From contig USKR01000020.1 of the NCBI GenBank assembly GCA_900555215.1, positions 1 through 10,726 of the forward strand: DNA of 10,726 bases. The letters are read 5' to 3'. The stretch is from an uncultured Ruminococcus sp. (GTDB lineage Bacteria > Bacillota > Clostridia > Lachnospirales > Lachnospiraceae). Shown in pieces: positions 1-7,367 of this stretch. The translations under genes were made by a program, and so were the position numbers. The notes beneath the pieces were generated by a model. It was not told where the DNA came from and made no database searches. It worked only from the letters and a program-made list of their open reading frames with translations. The stretch's first letter is position 1; the number at the start of each line of letters is the position of its first letter.

Positions 1-2
1 AT

Positions 3-917
3 CTGAAACAGCTTGAAGCATTTGTAAAGGTGGCGGAGACAAAGAGCTTTTCTGCTGCGGCAAAACAGCTTTATCTCACGCAGCCCACCATCAGCGCGCA
101 TATCTCGTCCCTGGAAAAGGAGCTGAATGCCTGCCTTTTGGTGAGGAGCACGAAAGGAGTCTCTTTATCAGAGGCGGGAAAGGAACTTTATGCCTACGCG
201 GAGCAGATGCTTGAACTGGAGCAGAAGATCAGGGAAAGATTTGGGCTGAGTTCCGGCGAGAGAGGAAGTGTGCTGCGGATCGCGGCGTCCACCATCCCGT
301 CGCAGTATCTGCTTCCTGATATCCTGGCATCTTTTCGCAGAGAATATCCCGGAGAGCAGCTCAAAGTGCTGGAGACGGACAGTGCAGGCGTGGTGGATAT
401 GATCCTGTCACATAAGGCGGATGTGGGATTTACGGGAACTGTATTAGAAAAAGGGAGTTGTACCTATCTTCCTTTTTATCAGGATGAGCTGGTTATCATC
501 ACTCCGGCTTCAGAACGATTTCTCAGACGGCAGGGAGGGGACGTTGCCTCGTGGATCAGGGAAGAGCCTTTGATCCTAAGGGAAGAGGGCTCAGGCACGA
601 GGAAGGAAACCGCGCGGATCCTGTCACGGATGGGGATCGAAATGGCAGATTTCTGCATTGCGGCTGTCATGGAAAATCAGGAGACAATCAAACGCTCTGT
701 CAGGAGCGGGATGGGAATTTCCATCCTGTCCAGGCTTGCGGCGGAGGATGATGTAAAAGCGGGAAAACTTCTGGAATTTCCCCTCGGAGCGGAAGGAGGC
801 AGGCGGTCGGTCAATCTTGTATTTGACGCGGCTTATCCGGTCCTGCCGGCAGCGGACAAGCTGATCCGGAAGGTAAAAGAATTGTATCAGACCGGAGATG
901 ACTTCGCTTATAGATAA
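3..917 (+). CDS. LysR-family transcriptional regulator, 5'-truncated by window edge (selenium-locus type)
   Basis: Partial gene with 304 codons visible. The frame is open from base 3, and the first visible residues (LKQLEAFVKVAETKSFSAAA) are already the LysR N-terminal helix, so only one or two residues plus the start are missing. The GTG at position 30 is an internal valine, not the start. The winged helix-turn-helix covers roughly visible residues 1-60, with the recognition region LTQPTISAHISSLEKEL. The rest is the periplasmic-binding-like effector domain, with family features at RIAASTIPSQYLLPDIL and near IREEPLILREEGSGTR. LysR proteins bind DNA as dimers or tetramers and respond to a small ligand. 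The next genes downstream on the same strand are a desulfurase, YedE, a CPEP protein and DUF3343. This resembles the selenium-metabolism-associated LysR regulators known in Clostridia, so local control of that cluster is inferred. The ligand is unknown. The stop codon lies inside a perfect palindrome that could be the operator. Confidence 0.93.
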   Translation: MKQLEAFVKVAETKSFSAAAKQLYLTQPTISAHISSLEKELNACLLVRSTKGVSLSEAGKELYAYAEQMLELEQKIRERFGLSSGERGSVLRIAASTIPSQYLLPDILASFRREYPGEQLKVLETDSAGVVDMILSHKADVGFTGTVLEKGSCTYLPFYQDELVIITPASERFLRRQGGDVASWIREEPLILREEGSGTRKETARILSRMGIEMADFCIAAVMENQETIKRSVRSGMGISILSRLAAEDDVKAGKLLEFPLGAEGGRRSVNLVFDAAYPVLPAADKLIRKVKELYQTGDDFAYR

Positions 918-926
918 TATCTATAA
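908..926. promoter_or_regulatory. Perfect 19-bp palindrome, candidate LysR-type operator
   Basis: TTATAGATAATATCTATAA has two perfect 9-bp arms around a single central base. It covers the last codons and TAA stop (915-917) of the lysR gene and lies about 130 bp before the desulfurase start. Its core, 910-924, fits the pattern ATAG-n-T-nnn-A-n-CTAT, the LysR-type dyad best known from OxyR sites, and so also contains the general T-N11-A motif. Adjacency to a LysR gene and its presumed target operon makes an operator likely. No T-tract follows, so it is not a good intrinsic terminator. Binding is inferred. Confidence 0.55.
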
Positions 927-977
927 ATGAAGGGGAGTTATCGCGGTTTTCGATTAGACGGGCTGAGCGGAGCGGTT

Positions 978-983
978 TATACT
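978..983 (+). promoter_or_regulatory. Possible -10 element (TATACT) for the desulfurase/YedE operon
   Basis: TATACT matches five of six bases of the sigma-A -10 consensus and lies 70 bp upstream of the desulfurase ATG and about 50 bp downstream of the LysR-type palindrome. No good -35 box is seen at the right distance (TTAGAC at 954-959 is poor). A weak -35 would fit an activator-dependent promoter, as is usual for LysR targets. Apart from this and the palindrome, the 136-bp gap from 918 to 1053 shows no gene. Confidence 0.3.
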
Positions 984-1053
984 TATAGCAGCGGAAATAT
1001 CGCAGGAAGAAAGCTTCGCGGATCATACAGTGAAAGGAAGCGGAAATGGTCTT

Positions 1054-2190
1054 ATGATCTATATGGATAATGCGGCAACTACGATACACAAACCGGAAGA
1101 GGTCAAGGCGGCTGTAATGGCCGCCTTTGATACTATGGGAAACGCGGGAAGAGGGGCGTCTGCCCCTGCGCTGGACGCCTCCAGGGTAATCTATGACGCC
1201 AGAGAAAAGCTGGCGCGTCTGTTTCATGCAGGAGATCCGAGGAGGATCGTGTTTACGGCAAATTCGACAGAGAGCCTGAATATCGCACTGAAAGGTCTGT
1301 TCTCCAAAGGAGATCATGTGATTACCACAGTACTGGAACACAACTCTGTGCTGCGTCCTCTCTATGAGTGCAGAGACAAAGGCGTGGGGCTTACGATCCT
1401 CGGGTGCAGCGGGAAGGGCAATATCTCATACGAGGAGATGGAGGCAGCGGTCCGGGAGAATACAAAAGCAGTCGTATGCACCCATGCGTCCAACCTGACA
1501 GGGAACACGATCGATCTGGAAAGGGTGGGAGCGATGACAAAAAGACACGGGCTGCTTTTTGTTGTGGACGCATCCCAGACTGCCGGCGTCTATCCCGTCG
1601 ATGTGGAGAAGATGCAGATCGATGTGCTCTGCTTTACCGGACATAAGAGCCTTCTGGGTCCTCAGGGGACAGGAGGGATGTATGTCAGAGAAGGCGTGTA
1701 TATCCGGCCGCTGCTCTCAGGAGGGAGCGGGATCGATACATATAATGAGAAGCACCCTGAGGAGATGCCGACGGCGCTGGAGGCGGGAACTCTGAACGGA
1801 CACGGTATAGCCGGACTGGGCGCTGCCATATCCTGGATTAACAAGACCGGTATAGACCGGATCAGGCAGAAAGAACTGTACCTGATGAGAAGATTTTACG
1901 AAGGGGTTTGCAGTATACCGGGGGTTACGGTGTACGGTGATTTTGAAACCGAAAAGAGAGCTCCTGTTGTATCTCTTAATATTCTGGATTATGATTCCTC
2001 TGAGGTCAGCGATGAACTCAGCATGGAGTATGGGATCGTCACGCGCCCGGGGGCGCACTGCGCGCCTTTGATGCACCGCGCGCTGGGGACTGTGGAGCAG
2101 GGAGCGGTGCGGTTCAGTTTTTCCTTCTATAATACTGAAAAAGAAGTGGATCTTGCGATAAACGCTGTGAGAGAACTGGCGCGTGAATGA
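1054..2190 (+). CDS. Class V PLP-dependent aminotransferase, cysteine desulfurase-like
   Basis: A 378-residue fold-type I PLP enzyme of the NifS/SufS/Csd superfamily, close to the EF2568-like subgroup often found in selenium loci. It begins MIYMDNAATT, the usual N-terminus of the family. That is why ATG 1054 is preferred to the in-frame GTG at 1030, which lacks a ribosome site. An AAAGGAAG stretch at 1033-1040 is a rather distant Shine-Dalgarno. Visible active-site features are THASNLTG (near 143-150), VDASQ (171-175, Asp for the PLP ring nitrogen), GHKSLLGPQGTGG with the Schiff-base lysine K198, and RPGAHCAP with the probable catalytic cysteine C336. Such enzymes remove S from cysteine, or Se from selenocysteine, to leave a persulfide or selenide. 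The YedE and CPEP neighbours favour a role in selenium mobilisation, but the sequence cannot separate Cys from Sec as substrate. The stop lies 37 nt before the YedE start. Confidence 0.9.
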   Translation: MIYMDNAATTIHKPEEVKAAVMAAFDTMGNAGRGASAPALDASRVIYDAREKLARLFHAGDPRRIVFTANSTESLNIALKGLFSKGDHVITTVLEHNSVLRPLYECRDKGVGLTILGCSGKGNISYEEMEAAVRENTKAVVCTHASNLTGNTIDLERVGAMTKRHGLLFVVDASQTAGVYPVDVEKMQIDVLCFTGHKSLLGPQGTGGMYVREGVYIRPLLSGGSGIDTYNEKHPEEMPTALEAGTLNGHGIAGLGAAISWINKTGIDRIRQKELYLMRRFYEGVCSIPGVTVYGDFETEKRAPVVSLNILDYDSSEVSDELSMEYGIVTRPGAHCAPLMHRALGTVEQGAVRFSFSFYNTEKEVDLAINAVRELARE

Positions 2191-2227
2191 GAGCGCGCGC
2201 TTTGGAAAAAGCAGGAGGGAAAAGAAC

Positions 2228-3325
2228 ATGAATCTATCAGATTCGAAGAAAAAACTTGCTCTGGCAGGGATCATCTGCGGCGTTGTGGCAGCATGCCTTG
2301 CTTATTTTGGCAATCCGGCTAATATGGCGTTCTGTATCGCATGCTTTATCAGAGACACAGCGGGAGCCCTGGGAATGCATTCCACGGAGACCGTGCAGTA
2401 TGCAAGGCCGGAGATCATCGGTCTTGTGCTGGGTGCGTTTATTATTTCTCTGGCATCAAAGGAGTACTGCTCGATGGCGGGCTCGTCGCCCATGGTGCGG
2501 TTTGTGCTGGGAATGATCCTTGCCATCGGTTCACTTGTATTCCTGGGATGTCCGCTCAGGATGATCATCCGTATGTCAGCGGGAGATCTGAACGCCTGGG
2601 TAGCGCTGATCGGATTTATCCTCGGCGTGGGAACAGGAGTCATCGCATTAAAGAAAGGATTCAGCCTGGGACGCGCCCACGCGGCAAACAGAATGAACGG
2701 GTATGTGCTGCCGGTGCTGATGGCAGGCATTCTCGTACTGGCGCTCGCAACAACGCTGCTTAAGAGCAGTGAGAGCGGTCCGGGAAGCATGCACGCACCG
2801 ATACTGATGTCTCTGATCGGAGGACTTGTGTTCGGGGCTGTCGCACAGAAGTCCAGGATGTGTTTTGCGGGAAGCATCCGGGATGTGATCCTGATGCGGA
2901 ATTTTGACCTGCTGACCATTATCGGAGGATTTTTTGTGGTCATGCTGGTGTTTAACATGGCGACAGGAAGGTTTGCCGCTGCATTTGATACCCCGGGGAT
3001 CATCGCTCATTCAGAGCATCTTTGGAATATCCTCGGAATGTACGCAGTCGGCTTTGCCGCTGTCCTTGCAGGCGGGTGTCCGCTGCGTCAGCTGATCCTT
3101 GCAGGTCAGGGATCATCAGATTCCGCAGTGACCGTGCTGGGTATGTTTGCAGGCGCTGCCCTGGCTCATAATTTCGGACTTGCCGCAAGCGCAACGGCTG
3201 TAAACGCCGAGACTCAGGAAGTCGTGGCAGGCAGTGTGCCGCTGTATGGGAAAGCGGCAGTTATCATCAGTATTGCGGTGTGCTTTTTGATCGCGTTTTT
3301 AAATAAGAGAAAAGAGGGAAAGTAG
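2228..3325 (+). CDS. yedE: YedE-family putative selenium transporter (YeeE/YedE fold)
   Basis: A 365-residue inner-membrane protein with about ten hydrophobic helices. ATG 2228 is chosen because AGGAGGG (2213-2219) lies at ideal spacing. The upstream in-frame GTG at 2183 would overlap the preceding gene and has no such site. The protein is an internal duplication. NMAFCIACFIRD (32-43) is echoed by SRMCFAGSIRD (209-219), and GCPLRMIIRMSAGD (107-120) by GCPLRQLILAGQ (283-294). The paired cysteines C36/C39, C108, C212 and C284 lie in these repeated motifs. In the related YeeE/YedE thiosulfate transporters, conserved cysteines line the conduction path. The variant found with SelD and YedF-type proteins is annotated as a putative selenium transporter. 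Its place between a desulfurase and two small Se/S carrier-like proteins supports that subtype. The transported species is not established and thiosulfate is an alternative. Confidence 0.88.
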   Translation: MNLSDSKKKLALAGIICGVVAACLAYFGNPANMAFCIACFIRDTAGALGMHSTETVQYARPEIIGLVLGAFIISLASKEYCSMAGSSPMVRFVLGMILAIGSLVFLGCPLRMIIRMSAGDLNAWVALIGFILGVGTGVIALKKGFSLGRAHAANRMNGYVLPVLMAGILVLALATTLLKSSESGPGSMHAPILMSLIGGLVFGAVAQKSRMCFAGSIRDVILMRNFDLLTIIGGFFVVMLVFNMATGRFAAAFDTPGIIAHSEHLWNILGMYAVGFAAVLAGGCPLRQLILAGQGSSDSAVTVLGMFAGAALAHNFGLAASATAVNAETQEVVAGSVPLYGKAAVIISIAVCFLIAFLNKRKEGK

Positions 3326-3335
3326 AGGAGTGAAA

Positions 3336-3539
3336 ATGAGGATTGTAGATGCAAGGGGTCTGTCCTGCCCGGAGCCGGTGATGCTCACGGAAGAGGCGTT
3401 AAAGGAAGGCGGAGGACCGGTAAAAGTGCTGGTGACAGAACCTCATCAGAGGATGAATGTAGAAAAATATGCAAAAGACCACGGCCGGAAAGCTGTCTCA
3501 GAGGAGACGGAAGACGGATTTGCGGTTGTGATCGGGTAA
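3336..3539 (+). CDS. TusA/YedF-like small sulfur or selenium carrier protein
   Basis: A 67-residue protein consisting of one TusA-fold (SirA-like) domain. It starts MRIVDARGLSCPEPVMLTEE, with the diagnostic CPxP motif (CPEP, C11-P14) whose cysteine carries a persulfide in TusA. ATG 3336 is preferred over GTG 3330, since GAGGAG at 3325-3330 would be the ribosome site. It begins 10 nt after the YedE stop. Selenium-locus YedF proteins usually have a second, DsrE-like domain and total about 200 residues. Here that domain is absent, and the frame ends cleanly at TAA with another ribosome site following, so it looks like a naturally short version and not a frameshift. The likely role is to receive S or Se from the desulfurase or YedE and hand it on. 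This rests on family and context. Confidence 0.85.
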   Translation: MRIVDARGLSCPEPVMLTEEALKEGGGPVKVLVTEPHQRMNVEKYAKDHGRKAVSEETEDGFAVVIG

Positions 3540-3552
3540 GGGAAGATCGGAC

Positions 3553-3795
3553 ATGAGGGAAAAAGAGCTGAGACTTGTGGTGACATTTCACACGACAGCA
3601 GACGCGATGGCAATGGAAAAGGCCTGCCGGGAACAGGATGTCCCGGGCAGGCTCATCCCTGTCCCGCGATCGGTTTCCGCAGGGTGCGGCCTGGCATGGT
3701 GCGCGCCGCTTACAGATCGGGAGAAGCTCTGCACGGTCATGGAAGAGCAGGGGATCGGTCCGGAAGGACTGCACGAGTGTCTGGTGCGCGTATAG
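3553..3795 (+). CDS. DUF3343 protein, putative Se/S carrier
   Basis: An 80-residue protein that matches the DUF3343 (Se/S carrier-like) family in length and layout. An N-terminal beta strand (ELRLVVTFHTTADAMAMEKA) precedes a conserved loop, RLIPVPRSVSAGCGLAWCAP, with C45 and C50 in the motif GCGLAWC, and the C-terminal half is a regulatory-fold helix and strand. A third cysteine (C60) and a fourth (C76) lie outside the motif. It starts 13 nt after the TusA-like stop, with GGGAAGA nearby as ribosome site, and is the last gene before a strong terminator, so it is cotranscribed with the cluster. The two-cysteine motif suggests thiol or selenol transfer chemistry with the CPEP protein as partner. 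No biochemical function is firmly established for the family. Confidence 0.82.
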   Translation: MREKELRLVVTFHTTADAMAMEKACREQDVPGRLIPVPRSVSAGCGLAWCAPLTDREKLCTVMEEQGIGPEGLHECLVRV

Positions 3796-3862
3796 CGCGG
3801 GACAAGCACAAAACTCTGTCACATTTATAACACATAACTTTCACAGAATATTGATACTCTTT

Positions 3863-3924
3863 AAGACGTGCTTAAATGCCTGTCAGTCTCATACAATGAG
3901 AGCAGGCAGGCGCGTCTTTTTCTT
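3863..3924 (+). terminator. Intrinsic terminator of the selenium operon
   Basis: A long hairpin. Outer stem AAGACGTGC (3863-3871) pairs with GCGCGTCTT (3910-3918) with one G-T wobble. Inside it TGCCTG (3877-3882) pairs with CAGGCA (3903-3908), and TCTCAT (3887-3892) with ATGAGA (3896-3901) around an ACA loop. A T-tract (TTTTTCTT) runs from 3917 to 3924. It starts 68 nt after the DUF3343 stop and separates the cluster from the ABC operon. The rest of 3796-3970 shows no gene and no clear promoter. Confidence 0.85.
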
Positions 3925-3956
3925 ATGTAGAGGACGCTGAGGCAACGATATGTTTT

Positions 3957-3973
3957 AGGAGGGTATTGCCTTG
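3957..3973 (+). promoter_or_regulatory. Ribosome binding site and TTG start of the ABC ATPase gene
   Basis: AGGAGGG lies about 8 nt before TTG at 3971. The translated N-terminus (MIEVRNLVKKYG) is the standard start of an ABC ATPase, so the rare TTG is the real start. No in-frame ATG lies at a sensible place. A TTG start usually lowers translation, which may tune the level of the whole coupled operon. Confidence 0.8.
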
Positions 3974-5032
3974 ATCGAAGTAAGGAATCTGGTAAAGAAG
4001 TATGGAGACCATCTTGCCGTGGATCACCTGGATTTTAAAATTGAAACAGGGCGGATCTACGGCTTTTTAGGTCCGAACGGAGCGGGAAAATCCACGACCA
4101 TGAATATCATGACCGGCTATCTCGGGGCAACTGAGGGAGAAGTGATCATTAACGGACATGATATTTTGAAAGAGCCTGAAGAGGCGAAGCGGCATATCGG
4201 CTATCTGCCGGAACAGCCGCCACTGTATATGGATATGACTGTGCGCGAGTATCTGGAATTTGCGGCAGAGCTGAAAGGGCTTAAGAAGAGGCAGAGCTCC
4301 GGCGAGATCGCAGAAGTAGAAAAACTGGTAAAGATCAAGGACGTGGAACACCGTCTGATCAAAAATCTGTCAAAGGGATACAGACAGAGGGTGGGGCTGG
4401 CGCAGGCTGTCCTCGGGTTCCCGGAGATTATTATTCTGGATGAGCCCAGCGTGGGACTGGACCCGAAGCAGATTATAGAGATCAGGGAGCTGATCCGGAA
4501 GCTGGCAAAGAACCATACCGTAATCCTCAGTTCGCATATTCTGGCGGAAGTGAGAGAGGTGTGCGATCATATCATGATCATTTCCAAAGGCAGGCTGGTG
4601 GCAAGCGATACTCCGGAAAATCTGGAGCGGATGCTCGGACAGAATCATATCGTGGAGATCGAGACAAAGACATCTCCCGCAGAGATACGCCGGATCCTGA
4701 AAAATGTGCCTGGGATTGAAATGATTGAGACCCAGCCGGCAGCAAATGGAATTACAAAGGGAAGTATCCGGGAGAAAAAGGGCGAGGATATCAGAGAAAG
4801 TGTGTTCCGCGCGTTCGCGTCAGCCGGCATCCCGCTGCTGACTTTGAAAGTTTCCGGAACAAGCCTGGAGGATGTCTTTATGGAACTGACACAGAAAGAT
4901 ACTCTGCCGTCGGCTTTTACAAAGAATACCAGATGGAAGGAATTTATACCGGAAGAGAAAGCGGAGAAAACAGATACGGAAGATGCTGTTGAAAAAGGAG
5001 AGGAGGGGGATAAAGATGCTGGCGATTTATAA
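3971..5032 (+). CDS. ABC transporter ATP-binding protein, GldA-like
   Basis: A 353-residue cytoplasmic ATPase that powers the ABC-2 permease encoded next. It has a Walker A GPNGAGKST (34-42), a Q-loop near YLPEQPPLY (78-86), a signature LSKGY (133-137, a variant of LSGGQ), Walker B IIILDEP (153-159) and an H-switch histidine in SSHI (H189). The nucleotide domain ends near residue 220. A C-terminal accessory region follows, ending in a strongly charged tail (about 320-353, rich in E, K and D). Drug or lipid exporters of the DrrA/CcmA kind look alike, but the following permease, GldG and DUF4340 genes favour the GldA-type export complex whose substrate is unknown. The last 17 nt overlap the permease gene, and its ribosome site AGGAGGGGG lies inside this reading frame, so translation is probably coupled. 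Confidence 0.93.
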   Translation: MIEVRNLVKKYGDHLAVDHLDFKIETGRIYGFLGPNGAGKSTTMNIMTGYLGATEGEVIINGHDILKEPEEAKRHIGYLPEQPPLYMDMTVREYLEFAAELKGLKKRQSSGEIAEVEKLVKIKDVEHRLIKNLSKGYRQRVGLAQAVLGFPEIIILDEPSVGLDPKQIIEIRELIRKLAKNHTVILSSHILAEVREVCDHIMIISKGRLVASDTPENLERMLGQNHIVEIETKTSPAEIRRILKNVPGIEMIETQPAANGITKGSIREKKGEDIRESVFRAFASAGIPLLTLKVSGTSLEDVFMELTQKDTLPSAFTKNTRWKEFIPEEKAEKTDTEDAVEKGEEGDKDAGDL

Positions 5033-5882
5033 AAGAGAATTAAAATCCTGCTTTCAGTCTATGACAGGCCCTGTATTTGTGGCATTTTTGATTGCATTTA
5101 CAGGCATTTATTTCATGGCATACAATATGATGTCAGGATATCCGTATTTTTCATACACATTATCCGGATCTCTGATCGTATTTCTTGTAGGAATCCCGCT
5201 GATCACAATGAGGAGTTTTTCGGAGGAGCGCAGAAATAAGACGGACCAGCTGCTGCTGACCGCCCCGGTAAGCCTTCCGAAGGTTGTGTTCGGTAAATAT
5301 CTGGCAATGGTAACAGTCATCGCCATACCTAATGTAATCTTCTGCATATTCCCTTTGATCATTAAATCTCAGGGAACGGCATATCTTATGGTGGATTATA
5401 TATCCATCGGTGTGTTTTTCCTGCTGGGATGTGTATACGCTGCGATCGGGATGTTCCTCTCTTCCCTTACGGAGAGCCAGATCATTGCATTTATCAGCAC
5501 ATTTGGCATTCTTCTGGTGCTGTATTTATGGGACGGTATCCTGTCCATGCTGCCGAGTTCAGCGGTGAGCGGCCTTGTGGGCGTCCTTATCCTGATAACA
5601 GTGGCAGCGATTTACATCTGGCATATGACGGAGAATCTGATCCTGTCCGGCGGGATAGAGCTTGTGGGAGCTGTCGTGAGTATTGCAGTATATGCGGTCC
5701 GTTCGGAGGTTTATGAAAATCTTCTCTCAAACCTTCTTGGAAGACTGGCGCTTGCCAATGTTTTTACCGGCATTACATCCAATAATATTGTGGATTTAAC
5801 AGGGATAGCCCTGTATCTGTCGATCATAGCGGTATTCGTATTTCTGACCGTGCAGGCGATACAGAAGAGACGCTGGAGTTAG
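5016..5882 (+). CDS. ABC-2 type permease, GldF-like
   Basis: A 288-residue integral membrane subunit. ATG 5016 is chosen because AGGAGGGGG (5001-5009) lies directly upstream. The in-frame ATG at 4983 would add an untypical Lys/Arg-rich leader. The protein starts MLAIYKRELKSCFQSMTGPV, the typical cytoplasmic amphipathic entry of ABC-2 permeases (coupling to the ATPase), followed by about six hydrophobic helices. The motif TMRSFSEERRNKTDQLLLTAPVS after the second helix is characteristic of the NosY/GldF-like branch. It overlaps the ATPase gene by 17 nt, and its TAG stop overlaps the ribosome site AGGAGG (5881-5886) of the GldG gene. It most likely forms a homodimer with two ATPases, but the exported substrate cannot be told from sequence. 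Confidence 0.9.
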   Translation: MLAIYKRELKSCFQSMTGPVFVAFLIAFTGIYFMAYNMMSGYPYFSYTLSGSLIVFLVGIPLITMRSFSEERRNKTDQLLLTAPVSLPKVVFGKYLAMVTVIAIPNVIFCIFPLIIKSQGTAYLMVDYISIGVFFLLGCVYAAIGMFLSSLTESQIIAFISTFGILLVLYLWDGILSMLPSSAVSGLVGVLILITVAAIYIWHMTENLILSGGIELVGAVVSIAVYAVRSEVYENLLSNLLGRLALANVFTGITSNNIVDLTGIALYLSIIAVFVFLTVQAIQKRRWS

Positions 5883-5894
5883 GAGGACCGGACT

Positions 5895-7367
5895 GTGAAA
5901 AATAGAAAGAATATTAAAAATATATTTCATACAACAGGGACAAGACGGGGCGCATACAGTGTCGGGCTGACTGTCCTGGTGCTTGCCGTGGTGATTGTGT
6001 TTAATCTGGTAGTAGGGCAGATACCGGAGGCGTTCCGAAATATTGATGTGAGCAGCACGAAGATCTATGATATATCCGATACGACAACAGATCTTTTGGA
6101 CGGTCTGGAAAAAGACGTAGATATGAAAGTGCTTGCGGTCAAAGATGAGACAGACGAGCGGATCACTACTTTTCTGAGCAAGTATGCGGCACTTTCGGAC
6201 AGGATCCATGTAGAATGGATCGACCCGGTGCTTCACCCGTCAGCGCTGACAGATTATGATGCGGCGGAAAATACGATTGTCATTTCCTGTGAGGATACAG
6301 GAAAGACAACGAATGTATCTTTCAATGATATCCTTGTGATGGATGAGTATTCCTACTACTATTACGGGACCGCGTCATATACAGAATTTGACGGAGAAGG
6401 ACAGCTTACAAGCGCGGTCAATTATGTGACCAATGACGTGGAGCGGACAGTCTATCAGACAACGGGACATGGTGAGGGGACGCTGTCTTCTACTGTGACA
6501 GACTTGATGGAAAAGAACAGTTATACTCTCTCAGAACTTAATCTGCTCATGACTGCCTCCATTCCGGAAGACTGTGATCTCCTGCTCATGTACGCGCCTG
6601 CTTCAGACTTGTCAGAGGATGAAGTACAGATGCTCACGGATTATCTGGGATCCGGAGGGAAGCTCATGATCCTGTTGGGAGATACAAGTTCTGCAGACCT
6701 TCCTAATCTGGAAGGCATCCTGAATACATACGGTATTCAGGCGGCAGACGGATATATTGCAGATCCGGCAAGATGCTATCAGAATAATCCGTATTATATT
6801 TTCCCTGAGCTTTCTGTATATGGGGACATGGCAGACGGGATCACGTCACAGATGGTATTGCTGACTAATACACATGGGATGACCCTTACTGACCCGGAGC
6901 GCGACACTATCGCGGTGACTTCGTTCATGTCGTCATCTGACCAGTCCTATGCAGTGACTGAGGACGCACAGCAGCAGGGCGCATATGTCCTGGGGGCGGC
7001 CGCCACAGAGACGATCAGTACTGCAGATACAGAAACCGGCACAGAGACGGCGGATGAAACAGACAGCACGGCAGAAGACAGCGGGGAGGCGATGGAGAGC
7101 AGGCTGACGGTGATATCCGCGGCAAGCCTGATCGACCAGTCGATTACGGATACTTTCCCGCAGCTTGAAAACACTCAGCTTTTCATGAATGCAGTAACTG
7201 CCAATTTCGAAGGTGTACAGAATCTGTCCATCGAGGCGAAGAGCCTGGGCGTGGAATATAATACAGTCCAGCATGCAGGGCTGTTCAGCCTGCTGATGAT
7301 ATTCGGCATCCCGGCTGTGGTGCTGATCGGCGGATTTGTCGTATGGTTCAGGAGGAGAAGAGCATGA
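5895..7367 (+). CDS. GldG-family ABC-associated extracytoplasmic protein
   Basis: A 490-residue protein. GTG 5895 is the start: AGGAGG (5881-5886) is 8 nt upstream and the residues MKNRKNIKNIFHTTGTRRGA form a basic cytoplasmic lead before helix 21-41. A large outside domain follows, with the family motif TTGHGE (189-194) and the glutamine-amidotransferase-like segment DLLLMYAPASDLSEDEV and GGKLMILLGD. A closing helix (about 463-485) and an RRRR tail return to the cytoplasm. The layout, two terminal helices with a domain between them, is that of GldG/ABC-type uncharacterised transport proteins. An unusual low-complexity segment at 369-402 is rich in T, E, D and A. GldG works with GldA and GldF in gliding bacteria. 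In Firmicutes the same gene set is common without gliding and its job is unknown, possibly export or assembly of an envelope component. It overlaps the next gene by ATGA. Confidence 0.88.
   Translation: MKNRKNIKNIFHTTGTRRGAYSVGLTVLVLAVVIVFNLVVGQIPEAFRNIDVSSTKIYDISDTTTDLLDGLEKDVDMKVLAVKDETDERITTFLSKYAALSDRIHVEWIDPVLHPSALTDYDAAENTIVISCEDTGKTTNVSFNDILVMDEYSYYYYGTASYTEFDGEGQLTSAVNYVTNDVERTVYQTTGHGEGTLSSTVTDLMEKNSYTLSELNLLMTASIPEDCDLLLMYAPASDLSEDEVQMLTDYLGSGGKLMILLGDTSSADLPNLEGILNTYGIQAADGYIADPARCYQNNPYYIFPELSVYGDMADGITSQMVLLTNTHGMTLTDPERDTIAVTSFMSSSDQSYAVTEDAQQQGAYVLGAAATETISTADTETGTETADETDSTAEDSGEAMESRLTVISAASLIDQSITDTFPQLENTQLFMNAVTANFEGVQNLSIEAKSLGVEYNTVQHAGLFSLLMIFGIPAVVLIGGFVVWFRRRRA

Noticed and set aside
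908..926. Calling the LysR gene OxyR because the palindrome matches the OxyR pattern
   Set aside because: The pattern is shared in form by other LysR sites, only one box is clear, and the gene context is selenium or sulfur, not peroxide defence.
918..1053. Possible tRNA-Sec, riboswitch or small RNA in the selenium locus leader
   Set aside because: I could not fold an acceptor stem, T-arm or known riboswitch core here; only the palindrome and a weak -10 remain.
811..1341. Open frame of 176 codons on the - strand across the lysR end and desulfurase start
   Set aside because: It overlaps two well-supported + strand genes, its translation is rich in Arg, Cys and Ser with no recognisable domain, and no ribosome site stands before it.
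1717..2274. Open frame of 185 codons on the - strand
   Set aside because: Antisense to the desulfurase gene body, without domain, ribosome site or promoter; a shadow of the coding strand.
2302..3003. Open frame of 233 codons on the - strand
   Set aside because: Lies wholly inside yedE; its hydrophobic stretches mirror the membrane codons of the + strand.
1054..3795. Selenocysteine codons (in-frame TGA) in the selenium cluster
   Set aside because: The desulfurase, YedE, CPEP and DUF3343 frames run uninterrupted with ordinary cysteine codons at the motif positions, and each stop is followed by a clear new start or terminator.
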